Of a stretch of DNA of 64,000 bases, positions 29,606-37,284 are shown one piece after another. The stretch is from Achromobacter sp. AONIH1. Lineage in GTDB: Bacteria > Pseudomonadota > Gammaproteobacteria > Burkholderiales > Burkholderiaceae_B. Made by a program: the position numbers and the translations under genes. Below the pieces are notes generated by a model. The model was not told the origin of the DNA. It saw only the letters and a program-made list of their open reading frames with translations, and did no database searches. Each line of letters starts with the position of its first letter. The stretch's first letter is position 1. The stretch is from positions 4,030,001 to 4,094,000 of the forward strand of contig NZ_CP026124.1 in NCBI RefSeq assembly GCF_002902905.1, written 5' to 3'.

Positions 29606-30235
29606 ATGCGCAAGCTCGTCGTTTCGACTTTCATCAGCCTGGACGGCGTGGTCCAGGCTCCCGGCGGATCGCAGGAAGACACCAGCGGCGGCTTCCCCTA
29701 TGGCGGCTGGATGGTGCCCTACGCCGACGAGACCATCGGCAGCCATGTGCGGAACCTGATGGCGGCTCCGTTCGAGCTGCTGCTGGGCCGTCGGACCTAC
29801 GACATCTTCGCGGGCCACTGGCCGCACATCCCGGCCGATTCCCCCACCCGCCATCTGGCCGACCGCTTGAACGGCGCGACCAAGCGCGTGGCCACGCACC
29901 GCCCCGACTCGCTGGCCTGGCGCAACAGCCAGGCGCTGCCAGGCGATCTGGTCGACGCGGTGCGCGCGCTGCAGCGCCAGGACGGCCCCGACCTGCTGAC
30001 CTTCGGCAGCGGCGACATGGTGCGCCAGCTGCTGGCGGCAGGCCTGGTGGACGATCTGTGGCTGCTGGTCTATCCGGTCATGTTCGGACGCGGACGGCGC
30101 ATGTTCGGCGACGATGCGCAGCCATCGGCGTTCAGGCTGGCGCACGCGGCCAGCACGCCGGGCGGCGTGGTGTTGACGCGCTATCTGCGCGAGGGCCAGC
30201 CGCCGCGCACGGGGTCGTTCAACGCAGCAGCCTGA
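29606..30235 (+). CDS. Dihydrofolate reductase-like (RibD C-terminal) family protein
   Basis: 209 residues. 'MRKLVVSTFISLDGVVQAPGG' and 'PFELLLGRRTYDIFAGHWPH' followed by a late 'LLVYPVMFGRGRRMFG' are typical of the RibD C-terminal/YyaP-YwjB dihydrofolate-reductase-like group, predicted NADPH-dependent reductases of unknown substrate. The start has a CCGGAG ribosome site. It converges on the hydrolase gene with a 4-base gap. Confidence 0.88.
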   Translation: MRKLVVSTFISLDGVVQAPGGSQEDTSGGFPYGGWMVPYADETIGSHVRNLMAAPFELLLGRRTYDIFAGHWPHIPADSPTRHLADRLNGATKRVATHRPDSLAWRNSQALPGDLVDAVRALQRQDGPDLLTFGSGDMVRQLLAAGLVDDLWLLVYPVMFGRGRRMFGDDAQPSAFRLAHAASTPGGVVLTRYLREGQPPRTGSFNAAA

Positions 30236-30239
30236 CGGC

Positions 30240-30809
30240 TCAGGCAAAGCGGCCGAGCAGCGCCTCGGCCGTGACCACCATGCAGTATTCGCCGTCCAGG
30301 TTGGCCAGCGACATGGCATGCACCTCGTCCGCGCCGCGTGGCGCGCCGTTCCAGTCCTTGCGCCCGAAGGTGAAACAGCCGTCGGCCACCAGCCAGGTCT
30401 GAAAACCCAGGTTGCCCGCCATGCGCACCGTGGCCTCGACCGAGTTGTTCGTGATGACGCCGGCGACGACCAGGGCGTCGTGGCCCGCGTCGCGCAGCCG
30501 CTGTTCCAGGCCGGTGCCGATAAAGGCGTTGTTGGTCTGCTTGCCGATGACCGGCTCGCCGGCCGCCGGCAAGGCTTCCGGCTTGAAGGCATGCCCCGGC
30601 TGGCCCGGCCGGTAGTGCGATTGCGGATGCGTGGAATCATGGCGCACATGCCACACCGGCCAGCCCTGGCCGCGCCAGTGCGCCAGCAGACGCGCGATCT
30701 GCGCCTCGGCCTGGGGATTGTTGCGCTGGCCCCAGCTGGGATGATCGATGGCCTGCTGCAGGTCGATCAGCAGCAGCACGGCGCCGGGCGCGGGAAGCGA
30801 GGACGACAT
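30240..30809 (-). CDS. Isochorismatase-family hydrolase, Ser at the nucleophile position
   Basis: 189 residues. 'VLLLIDLQQAI' holds the catalytic Asp and 'GEPVIGKQTNNAFIGTGLE' the catalytic Lys. At the usual Cys position the sequence is 'GVITNNSVEATVRMAGNLGF', with Ser instead. Family members hydrolyse amides or vinyl ethers; EntB-type isochorismatases also lack the Cys, so absence need not mean inactivity. It lies 8 bases downstream of the PIG-L gene on the same strand. No strong ribosome site. Confidence 0.8.
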   Translation of the reverse strand: MSSSLPAPGAVLLLIDLQQAIDHPSWGQRNNPQAEAQIARLLAHWRGQGWPVWHVRHDSTHPQSHYRPGQPGHAFKPEALPAAGEPVIGKQTNNAFIGTGLEQRLRDAGHDALVVAGVITNNSVEATVRMAGNLGFQTWLVADGCFTFGRKDWNGAPRGADEVHAMSLANLDGEYCMVVTAEALLGRFA

Positions 30810-30817
30810 GGGCGGAC

Positions 30818-32899
30818 TCAGTTGGTGGAAGTGGGTTCGGCCGTGCGCGAGGCCTGGCTGGGCATGCGCTCGACGGCCAGCGTGCCGGGGCGGTCCGGGG
30901 AAGGGCGCAGCACCACCGCATGGTTCGGCCCGCCCGCGCCCAGGTTGGGCAGGTCGGCCGGCCGCGCCGCCACGGCCTTGAAAGGGCCGCCGCCGCTGGC
31001 GGGCACGCCGTCCAGCGTCAGGTTGGCCGCCCACGCGCCGCCGTGGCGCGACAGCACCTGGTAACGCTGCGGCGCGCCGGCGGCGCGGGCGACGATGTAC
31101 ACCGTGTCGCCGATCACGCTCATCGCGGGCGGCGATGCGGCCAGGGCGTCCAGCTTCGCCGGCTTGCCGCGCTCGACCAGCCAGAGCGCGCCCCCGGGTC
31201 GTTCCAGAATCGCCAGCATGACATTGCCCCGCGCGTCCACGCCCACGGCCGGGCGGCCGATATACGGCACGCCCAGGTCGGCCGGCTCGCTCCAGTCCAT
31301 GTTCGTATCGCTGGTGTCGCCGGCCTCCACCAGCCGGATCAGATGATTGTCGCCACGCTGCCGGAAATACAGCTCGACGCGCCGCTCATGGTCGCGGATC
31401 GCCGCCAGCCCGCCCGCCGCCTGCGGCGCCGGCACGCGCCGCCAGTCCTGCCACGCGGGCGCCTTGCCCTTGGCGGCCGGCAGTTGGCGCGTGTAGTACA
31501 GCGCGCCCGCCGAGGTGGCGGCCAGGATCACATAGCGCCCGTCGGCGGCGCGCGCCGCGGCCGGCGAGCCGGTCACGCCGTCCAGCGCCGGCAGGGCCTG
31601 CCACGAACCCCAGCTGCCGTCGATGCCCGACGGCGCGATCCAGTGCAGTTGGTCGTCGTAGCCCAGCGCCACGGCGGCCGCGTCGCCCTGCGGCGCCACC
31701 ACCGGAATCTGCGCCACGCGCATGCCGCCCAGCGCCTGCCAGCCTTGCCAGGTGCCGTCATGGCGCTGCTTGTTGGCCCACACGCCGCCCAGCGGATCGC
31801 GCGCCATCAGGCCCGCCGTGCCGTCGGCATGGGTATAGCTGACCAGCGGCCCGTTGGTGCGGCCGCCCAGGCTCTGCCAGCGGCGCTGGCCCGAGTCCCA
31901 GCGATTGACGGCCGCATTGGTCTCGCCGGCGGCGAACACCACCAGCCCGCCGCGCCCGTCGGCGTAAAGCTGCGGCGTGATGTCCTGGCGCGATACGTAA
32001 TAGGCGCGCTGCACCCAGGCGGCGGCCGGGCCGGCCGGCTCCTTGCAGCCGCTGGGGCCGGCGCAGTAGTGGTAGTCGTTCCAGGCGTAGTGCTGGAAGA
32101 TCACCGACTTGCCGGCGATCTCGGCCGGGTCCAGGTTGCTGGCGCGTTCCTGGCTGGGGTAGTCGATATAGCCGGCCTCGGCGTAATTGCCGGGCACGCG
32201 CAGCATGGCCTCGCGCACCAGCCGCGCGCTGGCGATATGGTCGGGATGGCCGTGTCCCGCGCAGCGCCAGCACAGCTGCGTGTAGGGCACGCTGATGGTG
32301 TCGTCCAGGTGGCGCACCGTGGTCGGCGCGTACTGGCGGATCAGGTCGGCCAGCGTGTCGACCAGATCGGGGCGGGTGTAGCGTTCGGCATGCGGGCCCA
32401 GCGTGTCGGCGCTCTGGCCGGGCTCGGACTCGACGCGGCTCAGCGGCGTCAGGCTGCCCCAGCCCTGGCCCAGCCAGGGATCCTTCAGGCGCATGTGCCA
32501 CAGCTGCACGCGCGGGTTGCCCTTGAGCGTGAAACGCGCGATCGTGTGCCCGCCGGCCACGGCCGTGTCTTCCTTCCATTCATCGGGCTGATGCGCCATG
32601 TAGGCATAGGCCGCGCGCACGCCGCGCTCGCGGCCCAGCATGTAGCCGTCGCCCTCGCCGGCGTCGCTGGCGGTCAGGTAGACCAGCCGCACGCAGCCGC
32701 CCGCCTCGATGTTCGAGGCGATATCCGGGTTCATGAACAGCAGGTCGTCGTCCAGGTGCGCGACAAAGGCCAGGTCCTTGATGCCATGGCATTGCGCCAG
32801 CGTGGGCGGGGCGGCCGGCGCGGCCAGCGGCAGCAGGCAGGCCAGCGCGCACAGCAGGGCGCGGGCGGCGCGTATTGGCCAGGCCATCGTTGCGGGCAT
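30818..32899 (-). CDS. Exported PIG-L family deacetylase with C-terminal propeller-like domain
   Basis: 693 residues from 32899 (AAGGA upstream), with a signal peptide ending near APAAP. The LmbE/PIG-L zinc site is visible as 'AHLDDDLLF' (AHPDDE-like) and 'GHGHPDHIAS' (HxxH), within about residues 35-300. The second half is made of repeated Trp- and Gly-rich blocks ('WDSGQRRWQSLGG', 'DGTWQGWQALGG', 'DGSWGSWQALPA', 'AWQDWRRVPAP'), like the PLL-type beta-propeller lectins. An exported deacetylase acting on N-acetylated glycans, bound by the propeller, is the best reading, but the substrate is inferred. Confidence 0.82.
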   Translation of the reverse strand: MPATMAWPIRAARALLCALACLLPLAAPAAPPTLAQCHGIKDLAFVAHLDDDLLFMNPDIASNIEAGGCVRLVYLTASDAGEGDGYMLGRERGVRAAYAYMAHQPDEWKEDTAVAGGHTIARFTLKGNPRVQLWHMRLKDPWLGQGWGSLTPLSRVESEPGQSADTLGPHAERYTRPDLVDTLADLIRQYAPTTVRHLDDTISVPYTQLCWRCAGHGHPDHIASARLVREAMLRVPGNYAEAGYIDYPSQERASNLDPAEIAGKSVIFQHYAWNDYHYCAGPSGCKEPAGPAAAWVQRAYYVSRQDITPQLYADGRGGLVVFAAGETNAAVNRWDSGQRRWQSLGGRTNGPLVSYTHADGTAGLMARDPLGGVWANKQRHDGTWQGWQALGGMRVAQIPVVAPQGDAAAVALGYDDQLHWIAPSGIDGSWGSWQALPALDGVTGSPAAARAADGRYVILAATSAGALYYTRQLPAAKGKAPAWQDWRRVPAPQAAGGLAAIRDHERRVELYFRQRGDNHLIRLVEAGDTSDTNMDWSEPADLGVPYIGRPAVGVDARGNVMLAILERPGGALWLVERGKPAKLDALAASPPAMSVIGDTVYIVARAAGAPQRYQVLSRHGGAWAANLTLDGVPASGGGPFKAVAARPADLPNLGAGGPNHAVVLRPSPDRPGTLAVERMPSQASRTAEPTSTN

Positions 32900-33187
32900 A
32901 TCAGTCCTTGCGTGACAGGCGGCGCGTGTCCGAAGCGCGTCGGGATCGGCGGACGCCGGGCTGGGGTCGAAGTGGGGAATTGTAGTGCGGCCGGATGACG
33001 GGCCCGTGCGGGAAGCGCCTGCACAACGATCCTGGCGGCAGAGCAGGGCGCGCATTGCGCGACCGAGGCCGGACTGCAAGTCCTGGCCCGTGCGGCAAGT
33101 CGTGCCGCGCCGGGCGTCCATCCAAGCGCTCGAATGGGTTCTTGCCTACCGTGGGAAAACCCCGAGTCCGCAATGCTTGCGCGGAAT

Positions 33188-33221
33188 ATTCTCGAATCCG
33201 ATAATTTTCTTATTCGAGAAT
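33188..33221. promoter_or_regulatory. Inverted repeat ATTCTCGAAT / ATTCGAGAAT
   Basis: Perfect 10-bp arms (33188-33197 and 33212-33221) around a 14-base spacer in an AT-rich island inside GC-rich DNA, 235 bases upstream of the YkvI-like start. Possible operator or promoter element; no regulator identified. Confidence 0.45.
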
Positions 33222-33409
33222 TATTGCGTCGTACCCGTGCAAGGACCGCAGGCCCGCTTCCGCGTGCCTGCGTGCCACGAGCCGCGCCCAGGCGCCGACG
33301 CATGCCCGCGAGCCGTGCCGAACCGGCGTCTGCGCGCCATCCGTAGACAACGGATAGCACGCAAACCCCGGGGACCGCCCGCCACGCTCGCAGGCGCCCG
33401 CAGCGCATC

Positions 33410-33445
33410 AGTACATACCTATAAGTACATACACAAGTACAAACC
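33410..33445. repeat. Three direct repeats AGTACATAC just upstream of the YkvI-like gene
   Basis: AGTACATAC at 33410-33418 and 33424-33432, and AGTACAAAC at 33437-33445, spaced 14 and 13 bases. They end 10 bases before the start codon, overlapping the leader and next to the CCGGAGA ribosome site. Confidence 0.6.
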
Positions 33446-33455
33446 GGAGACATGC

Positions 33456-34523
33456 ATGAGCGCGTTCAAGGAAATCAGCAAGATAGCCGGCGCCTTCGTC
33501 GGCGTGATCGTCGGCGCGGGCTTCGCCTCGGGCCAGGAGATCCTGCAATTCTTCACCAGCTTCGGCGTCTACGGCCTGATCGGCTGCGTGGTCGCGGGCC
33601 TGACCTTCGTTTTCCTGTCCATGGTCTTCTCGACCCTGGGCCAGCGCCTGCGGGCGCAATCGCACAAGGAAGTCGTCCAGGCCCTGCTGGGCCGGCACCT
33701 GGGCATGGTGTTCGACCTGCTCATCACCTTCTTCCTGTTCGCCATCACGGTCGTGATGCTGGCCGGCGCCGGCTCGCTGTTGCAGCAGTGGCTGGACCTG
33801 CCTGAAGTCTGGGGCAGCGTGCTGGCCACCATCGCCACCGTGCTGATCGTGTGCCTGGACGTGCGTCAGGTCATCGCCTTCATCGGCGCCGTCACGCCGC
33901 TGCTGGTGTTCCTGACCGTCGTGGTCGCCGCCTATGTCGTCAGCACCCCGCACGCCAGCCACGACGTGCTGCTGGCCGCCGCGCAACAGCAGCCGCGCGG
34001 CGCCAGCCAGTGGCTGGTGGCCGCCTTCCTGTACGTGTCCTACAACATCGTCGCCGGCATGCCGTTCCTGGTCATCATGGGCGGACAGGCCAGCTCGCGC
34101 CGCAACGCGCTGTGGGGCGGCGTCCTGGGCGGCGTGCTGCTCGGCATCCTGATGCTGTTGATCGGCGCCGCCATGTACCTGCGCATCGACACCCTGGGCG
34201 ACGTGTCCATGCCCATGCTGGCGCTGGCCACGCAAATCTCGCCGGGACTGGGCCACCTGATGTCCCTGGCCATCTTCGGCATGATCCTGAACACCGCCGT
34301 CGGAATGCTGTACGCCTTCGTCGCCCGTATCCTGCCGGCCGGCGGCACGCCGTTTCGCCTGGGCACCAGCGTCGCGGGCATCGCCGCGCTGGCCGGCAGC
34401 TTCGTCGGCTTCATCAAGCTGGTCGGCGTGGTCTATCCCATCTACGGCTACATCGGCTTTCTGCTGATGGGCTGCACGCTGGTGTGCTGGCTGCGCTCGG
34501 CGCGGCCGCGCGCCATTGCATGA
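33456..34523 (+). CDS. YkvI-family membrane transporter
   Basis: 355 residues with about ten membrane segments. 'ISKIAGAFVGVIVGAGFASGQEILQFF' at the N-terminus, with the broken-helix GAGFASG motif, is typical of YkvI-like members of the APC/LeuT-fold superfamily, where it forms the substrate site. The transported compound is unknown. The start at 33456 has a CCGGAGA ribosome site; an ATG four bases earlier is out of frame. Single gene, repeats in the leader. Confidence 0.85.
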   Translation: MSAFKEISKIAGAFVGVIVGAGFASGQEILQFFTSFGVYGLIGCVVAGLTFVFLSMVFSTLGQRLRAQSHKEVVQALLGRHLGMVFDLLITFFLFAITVVMLAGAGSLLQQWLDLPEVWGSVLATIATVLIVCLDVRQVIAFIGAVTPLLVFLTVVVAAYVVSTPHASHDVLLAAAQQQPRGASQWLVAAFLYVSYNIVAGMPFLVIMGGQASSRRNALWGGVLGGVLLGILMLLIGAAMYLRIDTLGDVSMPMLALATQISPGLGHLMSLAIFGMILNTAVGMLYAFVARILPAGGTPFRLGTSVAGIAALAGSFVGFIKLVGVVYPIYGYIGFLLMGCTLVCWLRSARPRAIA

Positions 34524-34670
34524 GGCAGGCAGGGGCCCCGTCCGCCCGACAGGCCCCGGCAAGCCCCGGCCGGCCATACGGTGTTCGATACCCCTGCGCG
34601 CGCGGACCGGGTATCGTCATGGCGCACAAGATCGCATAGCCACCGTATTCAACCGACCAAGGAACGCAAG

Positions 34671-35084
34671 ATGCTTCGTCCCGGAATCACCCTGGATAAT
34701 TTCCTCGAACGCCAGCGCGGCACGCTGCCCGACACCTATGGCGTGCGGCCGCTGGCCCTGTCCGAAGGACGCATGAGCATGGAAATGACCGTCGCGCCCT
34801 GGATGATGGCGCCCAACGGCTACCTGCACGCCGCCAGCCTGGTCATGCTGGCCGACACCTGCGCCGGCTACGCCACCATGGCGCACCTGCCCGAAGGCGC
34901 CAAGGGCTTCACCACGCTGGAACTGAAATCCAACTTCCTTGGCACCGCCCGCGAAGGCGTGCTGAGCGTGGAAGCCATCGCCGACCACATGGGCCGCACC
35001 ACGCAAATTTGGTCCGCCAACGTGATCGACGCCACCGGCCGCAAGCTGGCGCTGTTCCGCTGCTCGCAGGTCATACTCTGGTGA
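34671..35084 (+). CDS. PaaI/YdiI-type hotdog thioesterase
   Basis: 137 residues. The hotdog-fold pattern 'PWMMAPNGYLHAASLVMLADTCAGYATM' contains the HG/A-G loop and the catalytic Asp/Glu region (N-G-x-L-H-A-A-x-x-x-x-L-A-D). The C-terminal strands 'GFTTLELKSNFLGTAREGVL' and 'IWSANVIDATGRKLALFRCSQVIL' complete it. It hydrolyses an acyl-CoA, substrate undefined. An AAGGAACG ribosome site precedes 34671. Confidence 0.87.
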   Translation: MLRPGITLDNFLERQRGTLPDTYGVRPLALSEGRMSMEMTVAPWMMAPNGYLHAASLVMLADTCAGYATMAHLPEGAKGFTTLELKSNFLGTAREGVLSVEAIADHMGRTTQIWSANVIDATGRKLALFRCSQVILW

Positions 35085-35211
35085 TCGTTGGATAATGCAG
35101 TCCGTGGGCGACGCGCCGAATGACGCCGCGCCGCCCGCCACCATCGACGATCACGATTCCCGGCACACGGCGCGTGCCGCAAGTCCGCCCGGGAACACAG
35201 GAGCGCAAGGC

Positions 35212-35652
35212 ATGACGCTGAAAAAGAAAGGGAAGTTCTGGTACGGCACGACGCAGGAAGACCTGCGGACGGAAATGCGCCGCTACAGCGCCGACAACGT
35301 CTACGAGGCCACCCGCTACGCCGCCTCGGCCTGCGCCTGCGGCGGCAAGACCTTCACGCTGGACACCGACGAAGACGCCGGCGTCGCGCTGCGCACCTGC
35401 ACGGCCTGCGGCAACGAACACTACATGGGTGATAGCGCCAGCTACGCGGACGAGGCCGAGCCGGCACGCCACCCCTGCGTGTGCGACGGCGAAGTGTTTG
35501 AACTGCTGTCGGGCGTCGCCCTGTATGAAGACAGCAACGACGTGCGCTGGTACTACATCGGCTGCCGCTGCGCGCAGTGCGATCTGGTCGGCGTCTTTGC
35601 CGACTGGAAATGCGAGGCAGGGGACGCCGACGCCTTCCTGGCGGCGGTCTGA
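35212..35652 (+). CDS. Unknown protein with two pairs of zinc-knuckle cysteines
   Basis: 146 residues, no family recognised. The N-terminal basic stretch 'MTLKKKGKFWYGTTQEDL' is followed by Cys pairs: CAC + CTAC, then CVC + CRCAQC, spaced as in two zinc ribbons (about residues 45-70 and 95-125). The rest is acidic. It may be a small cytoplasmic metal-binding protein. The start at 35212 has a CAGGAG ribosome site; an upstream in-frame ATG at 35095 adds a low-complexity extension. Confidence 0.7.
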   Translation: MTLKKKGKFWYGTTQEDLRTEMRRYSADNVYEATRYAASACACGGKTFTLDTDEDAGVALRTCTACGNEHYMGDSASYADEAEPARHPCVCDGEVFELLSGVALYEDSNDVRWYYIGCRCAQCDLVGVFADWKCEAGDADAFLAAV

Positions 35653-35674
35653 CGCGCAGCCGCCGCCGCGCCGC

Positions 35675-36118
35675 TCAATGAAGCTGGTCTGAGCCTTCGG
35701 GCTGCAATCCCGACAGGGCGTTCCAGTCGGGATCCTTGTACGTGCGCAGCTGCAGGGGATAGGCCGGATGGCCCGCCAGGCAGGCGTTGAACGCATCCAG
35801 GAACGCCTCGACGTCGTGGGTGTAGTAACGCCATTCCTTTTGGTGATTGCCGGTCAGGCACGCCACCTGCACGCCGATGGGGGAGTCCTCGAAGCCCTTT
35901 TCGATGGCCTCTTCGAAATTGTTGGTGTGCTGCTTGTCTTCCTCATTGGGCATGCCGGATTCGACGCCCTGGTACGGCCAGGAGATGATGATCAGGTTGT
36001 CATTGGCCTGACGCGTGGGGGCCGACGGCAGCCCGGTACGAAAACGAACGATGACCGACAGGCCGTCGATCCGGGCTTCGCCCACCGACCACAGATCGCC
36101 TGGAAAAATGCTGCTCAT
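35675..36118 (-). CDS. Hypothetical protein, DUF695-like
   Basis: 147 residues, soluble and acidic, without signal peptide. The layout 'GLSVIVRFRTGLP...NLIIISWPYQ...EAIEKGFEDSPIGVQVACLTGNHQKEWRYYTHDVEAFLDAFNACLAG' resembles DUF695 proteins, where the YYTHD-type block is conserved. Function unknown; the family is often found beside small hypothetical or immunity-like genes. It converges on the zinc-knuckle gene. Confidence 0.65.
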   Translation of the reverse strand: MSSIFPGDLWSVGEARIDGLSVIVRFRTGLPSAPTRQANDNLIIISWPYQGVESGMPNEEDKQHTNNFEEAIEKGFEDSPIGVQVACLTGNHQKEWRYYTHDVEAFLDAFNACLAGHPAYPLQLRTYKDPDWNALSGLQPEGSDQLH

Positions 36119-36519
36119 GAAGAAGATTCCTGTGTGGATGCCGGACCGATGTGGAGCGGCGGTTGTTGCTGGGACAAGTTTGCGCGGATGGTCTTGAGGG
36201 CGGGGCAGGGCGTATGCAGGGCCGGTTTTCGCGGCGTCTCGACGCGGCGTTCGGTGGATGGCGCTCTCAAGGAAAGCCAGTGCCGTCCTGCGGAATGAGC
36301 GTCGCGATATCGCCCGCCATTTCTACCGTCGTCCGGGACCTGGGCGTAGCTTGTCTTCAAATGTCGAACAACGCGAGAGTCTATCGCATGCAGGTTGCGA
36401 TGATGGATGCGCGGCAGGCTTGATGCGCCGGAACAGGGCGCGGGTTGGGTGTGCGATTGATTGCCTGCCGGCAATCTGGCTAGGGATACCGGCAGGCGTT
36501 TGCTACGACTAGGCGGGTC
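36119..36519. other. Gene-free stretch with a 9-bp inverted repeat
   Basis: About 400 bases. Open frames on both strands have poor composition and no ribosome sites, so none is called. Near its end is the inverted repeat listed at 36463-36497. Confidence 0.5.
36463..36497 (-). terminator. Candidate terminator of the 110-residue gene
   Basis: Perfect 9-bp arms GCCTGCCGG (36463-36471) and CCGGCAGGC (36489-36497), 17-base loop, just beyond the minus-strand stop at 36520. It is followed by AATCAATC rather than a T-run, so it is a weak or factor-assisted candidate. Confidence 0.4.
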
Positions 36520-36852
36520 TTATTGAATGACCGCGGGCGCGGCATGCTGCGCCGCGCCGGGCTCCGTGGCTGCTTCGATCGCGCGGGCCTGTTCCAGCAT
36601 GGTTTCGGTCAGGACGCCCAGGTGCTCGCACAGGCATTCCACGCCGCCCATCAATGAGGCGACGGTCCACGCGTCCAGAGGCTGCGCGCCGGTGGCGTCG
36701 GGCTCGGCCGCGCTATTGCCGACCATGCGGGCGATGGTCTCGATGGCGCTGCGGGCGCGGTCGATGTGGTGGAGCGGGGCGAGGGGGATCAGGCCGAGTT
36801 CGGGGTCGGTGGGGATGGACCAGGGGTTTTGAGTGAGGGGGTGGGATTGCAT
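36520..36852 (-). CDS. Small hypothetical protein
   Basis: 110 residues with a CCGGAG ribosome site before 36852. A Pro-rich N-terminal part ('NPWSIPTDPELGLIPLAPLHHID') is followed by helices ('ARSAIETIARMVG', 'GVECLCEHLGVLTETMLEQARAIEAA'). No family recognised. The leader carries a hairpin-T5 structure (36928-36948) that may attenuate it. Confidence 0.6.
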   Translation of the reverse strand: MQSHPLTQNPWSIPTDPELGLIPLAPLHHIDRARSAIETIARMVGNSAAEPDATGAQPLDAWTVASLMGGVECLCEHLGVLTETMLEQARAIEAATEPGAAQHAAPAVIQ

Positions 36853-37284
36853 GACAAGCTCCGGTAGTGCTTGGAGTCCGCTATGCCTGGGGCCGTCCTT
36901 GGGGACGTGCGGAGACAAGCGGACATGAAAAAGCCGCCATTTGGCGGCCGTCCACCTGTGGCCTTTCCGGCTTCCATCCCGGACTACCGGTTTGTGCGGT
37001 AGTGGGGGGAGTATAGGGGAGGTGGGGTGGGGGATTGGAGGAATCAGACGAGATTACTTTTTTTGGGCGAGGCGCTCTTGCATCACATCTCTGACCTACA
37101 GATGCGAGTTTTGCGGTTAGATTTCGGAAATCAGCAATCTGCGTAGCGCTTTCTTTCGCGAATAAAGTCAAATTTTTCGGCCAATTGCTTGAGGTCGTCT
37201 GATACATGCATTCACTATATTCCCTGCCGTAAACTAGCAGTGTCCGAAACAATGGGATGAGTGCATTCCGATAGGAGCCAGTAG
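36853..37284. other. Leader of the small gene and promoter region of the STAND gene
   Basis: 432 bases. On the minus side there are two hairpins (36928-36948 and 36983-37003). From about 37050 the DNA becomes clearly AT-richer and leads into the 1522-codon gene, marking the left edge of a compositionally foreign segment. No att site or integrase seen. Confidence 0.5.
36928..36948 (-). terminator. Terminator-like hairpin in the leader of the 110-residue gene
   Basis: In minus-strand direction: stem GCCGCCA / TGGCGGC with a 2-base loop, then TTTTT (complement of 36928-36932), directly followed by an ATG at 36926. It is upstream of the gene at 36520-36852, so it could attenuate that gene or end an unseen upstream transcript. 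Confidence 0.5.

Larger units (their letters stand above)
32900..33455. other. Divergent intergenic region, PIG-L gene / YkvI-like gene
   Basis: About 550 bases without a convincing gene. It holds a 10-bp inverted repeat in an AT-rich patch (33188-33221) and three AGTACA repeats next to the YkvI start (33410-33445). The GC-rich rest is nondescript. Confidence 0.6.

Noticed and set aside
36115..36474. Minus-strand 119-codon frame in the intergenic region
   Set aside because: Pro/Arg/Ser-rich without domain, and the start lacks a ribosome site.
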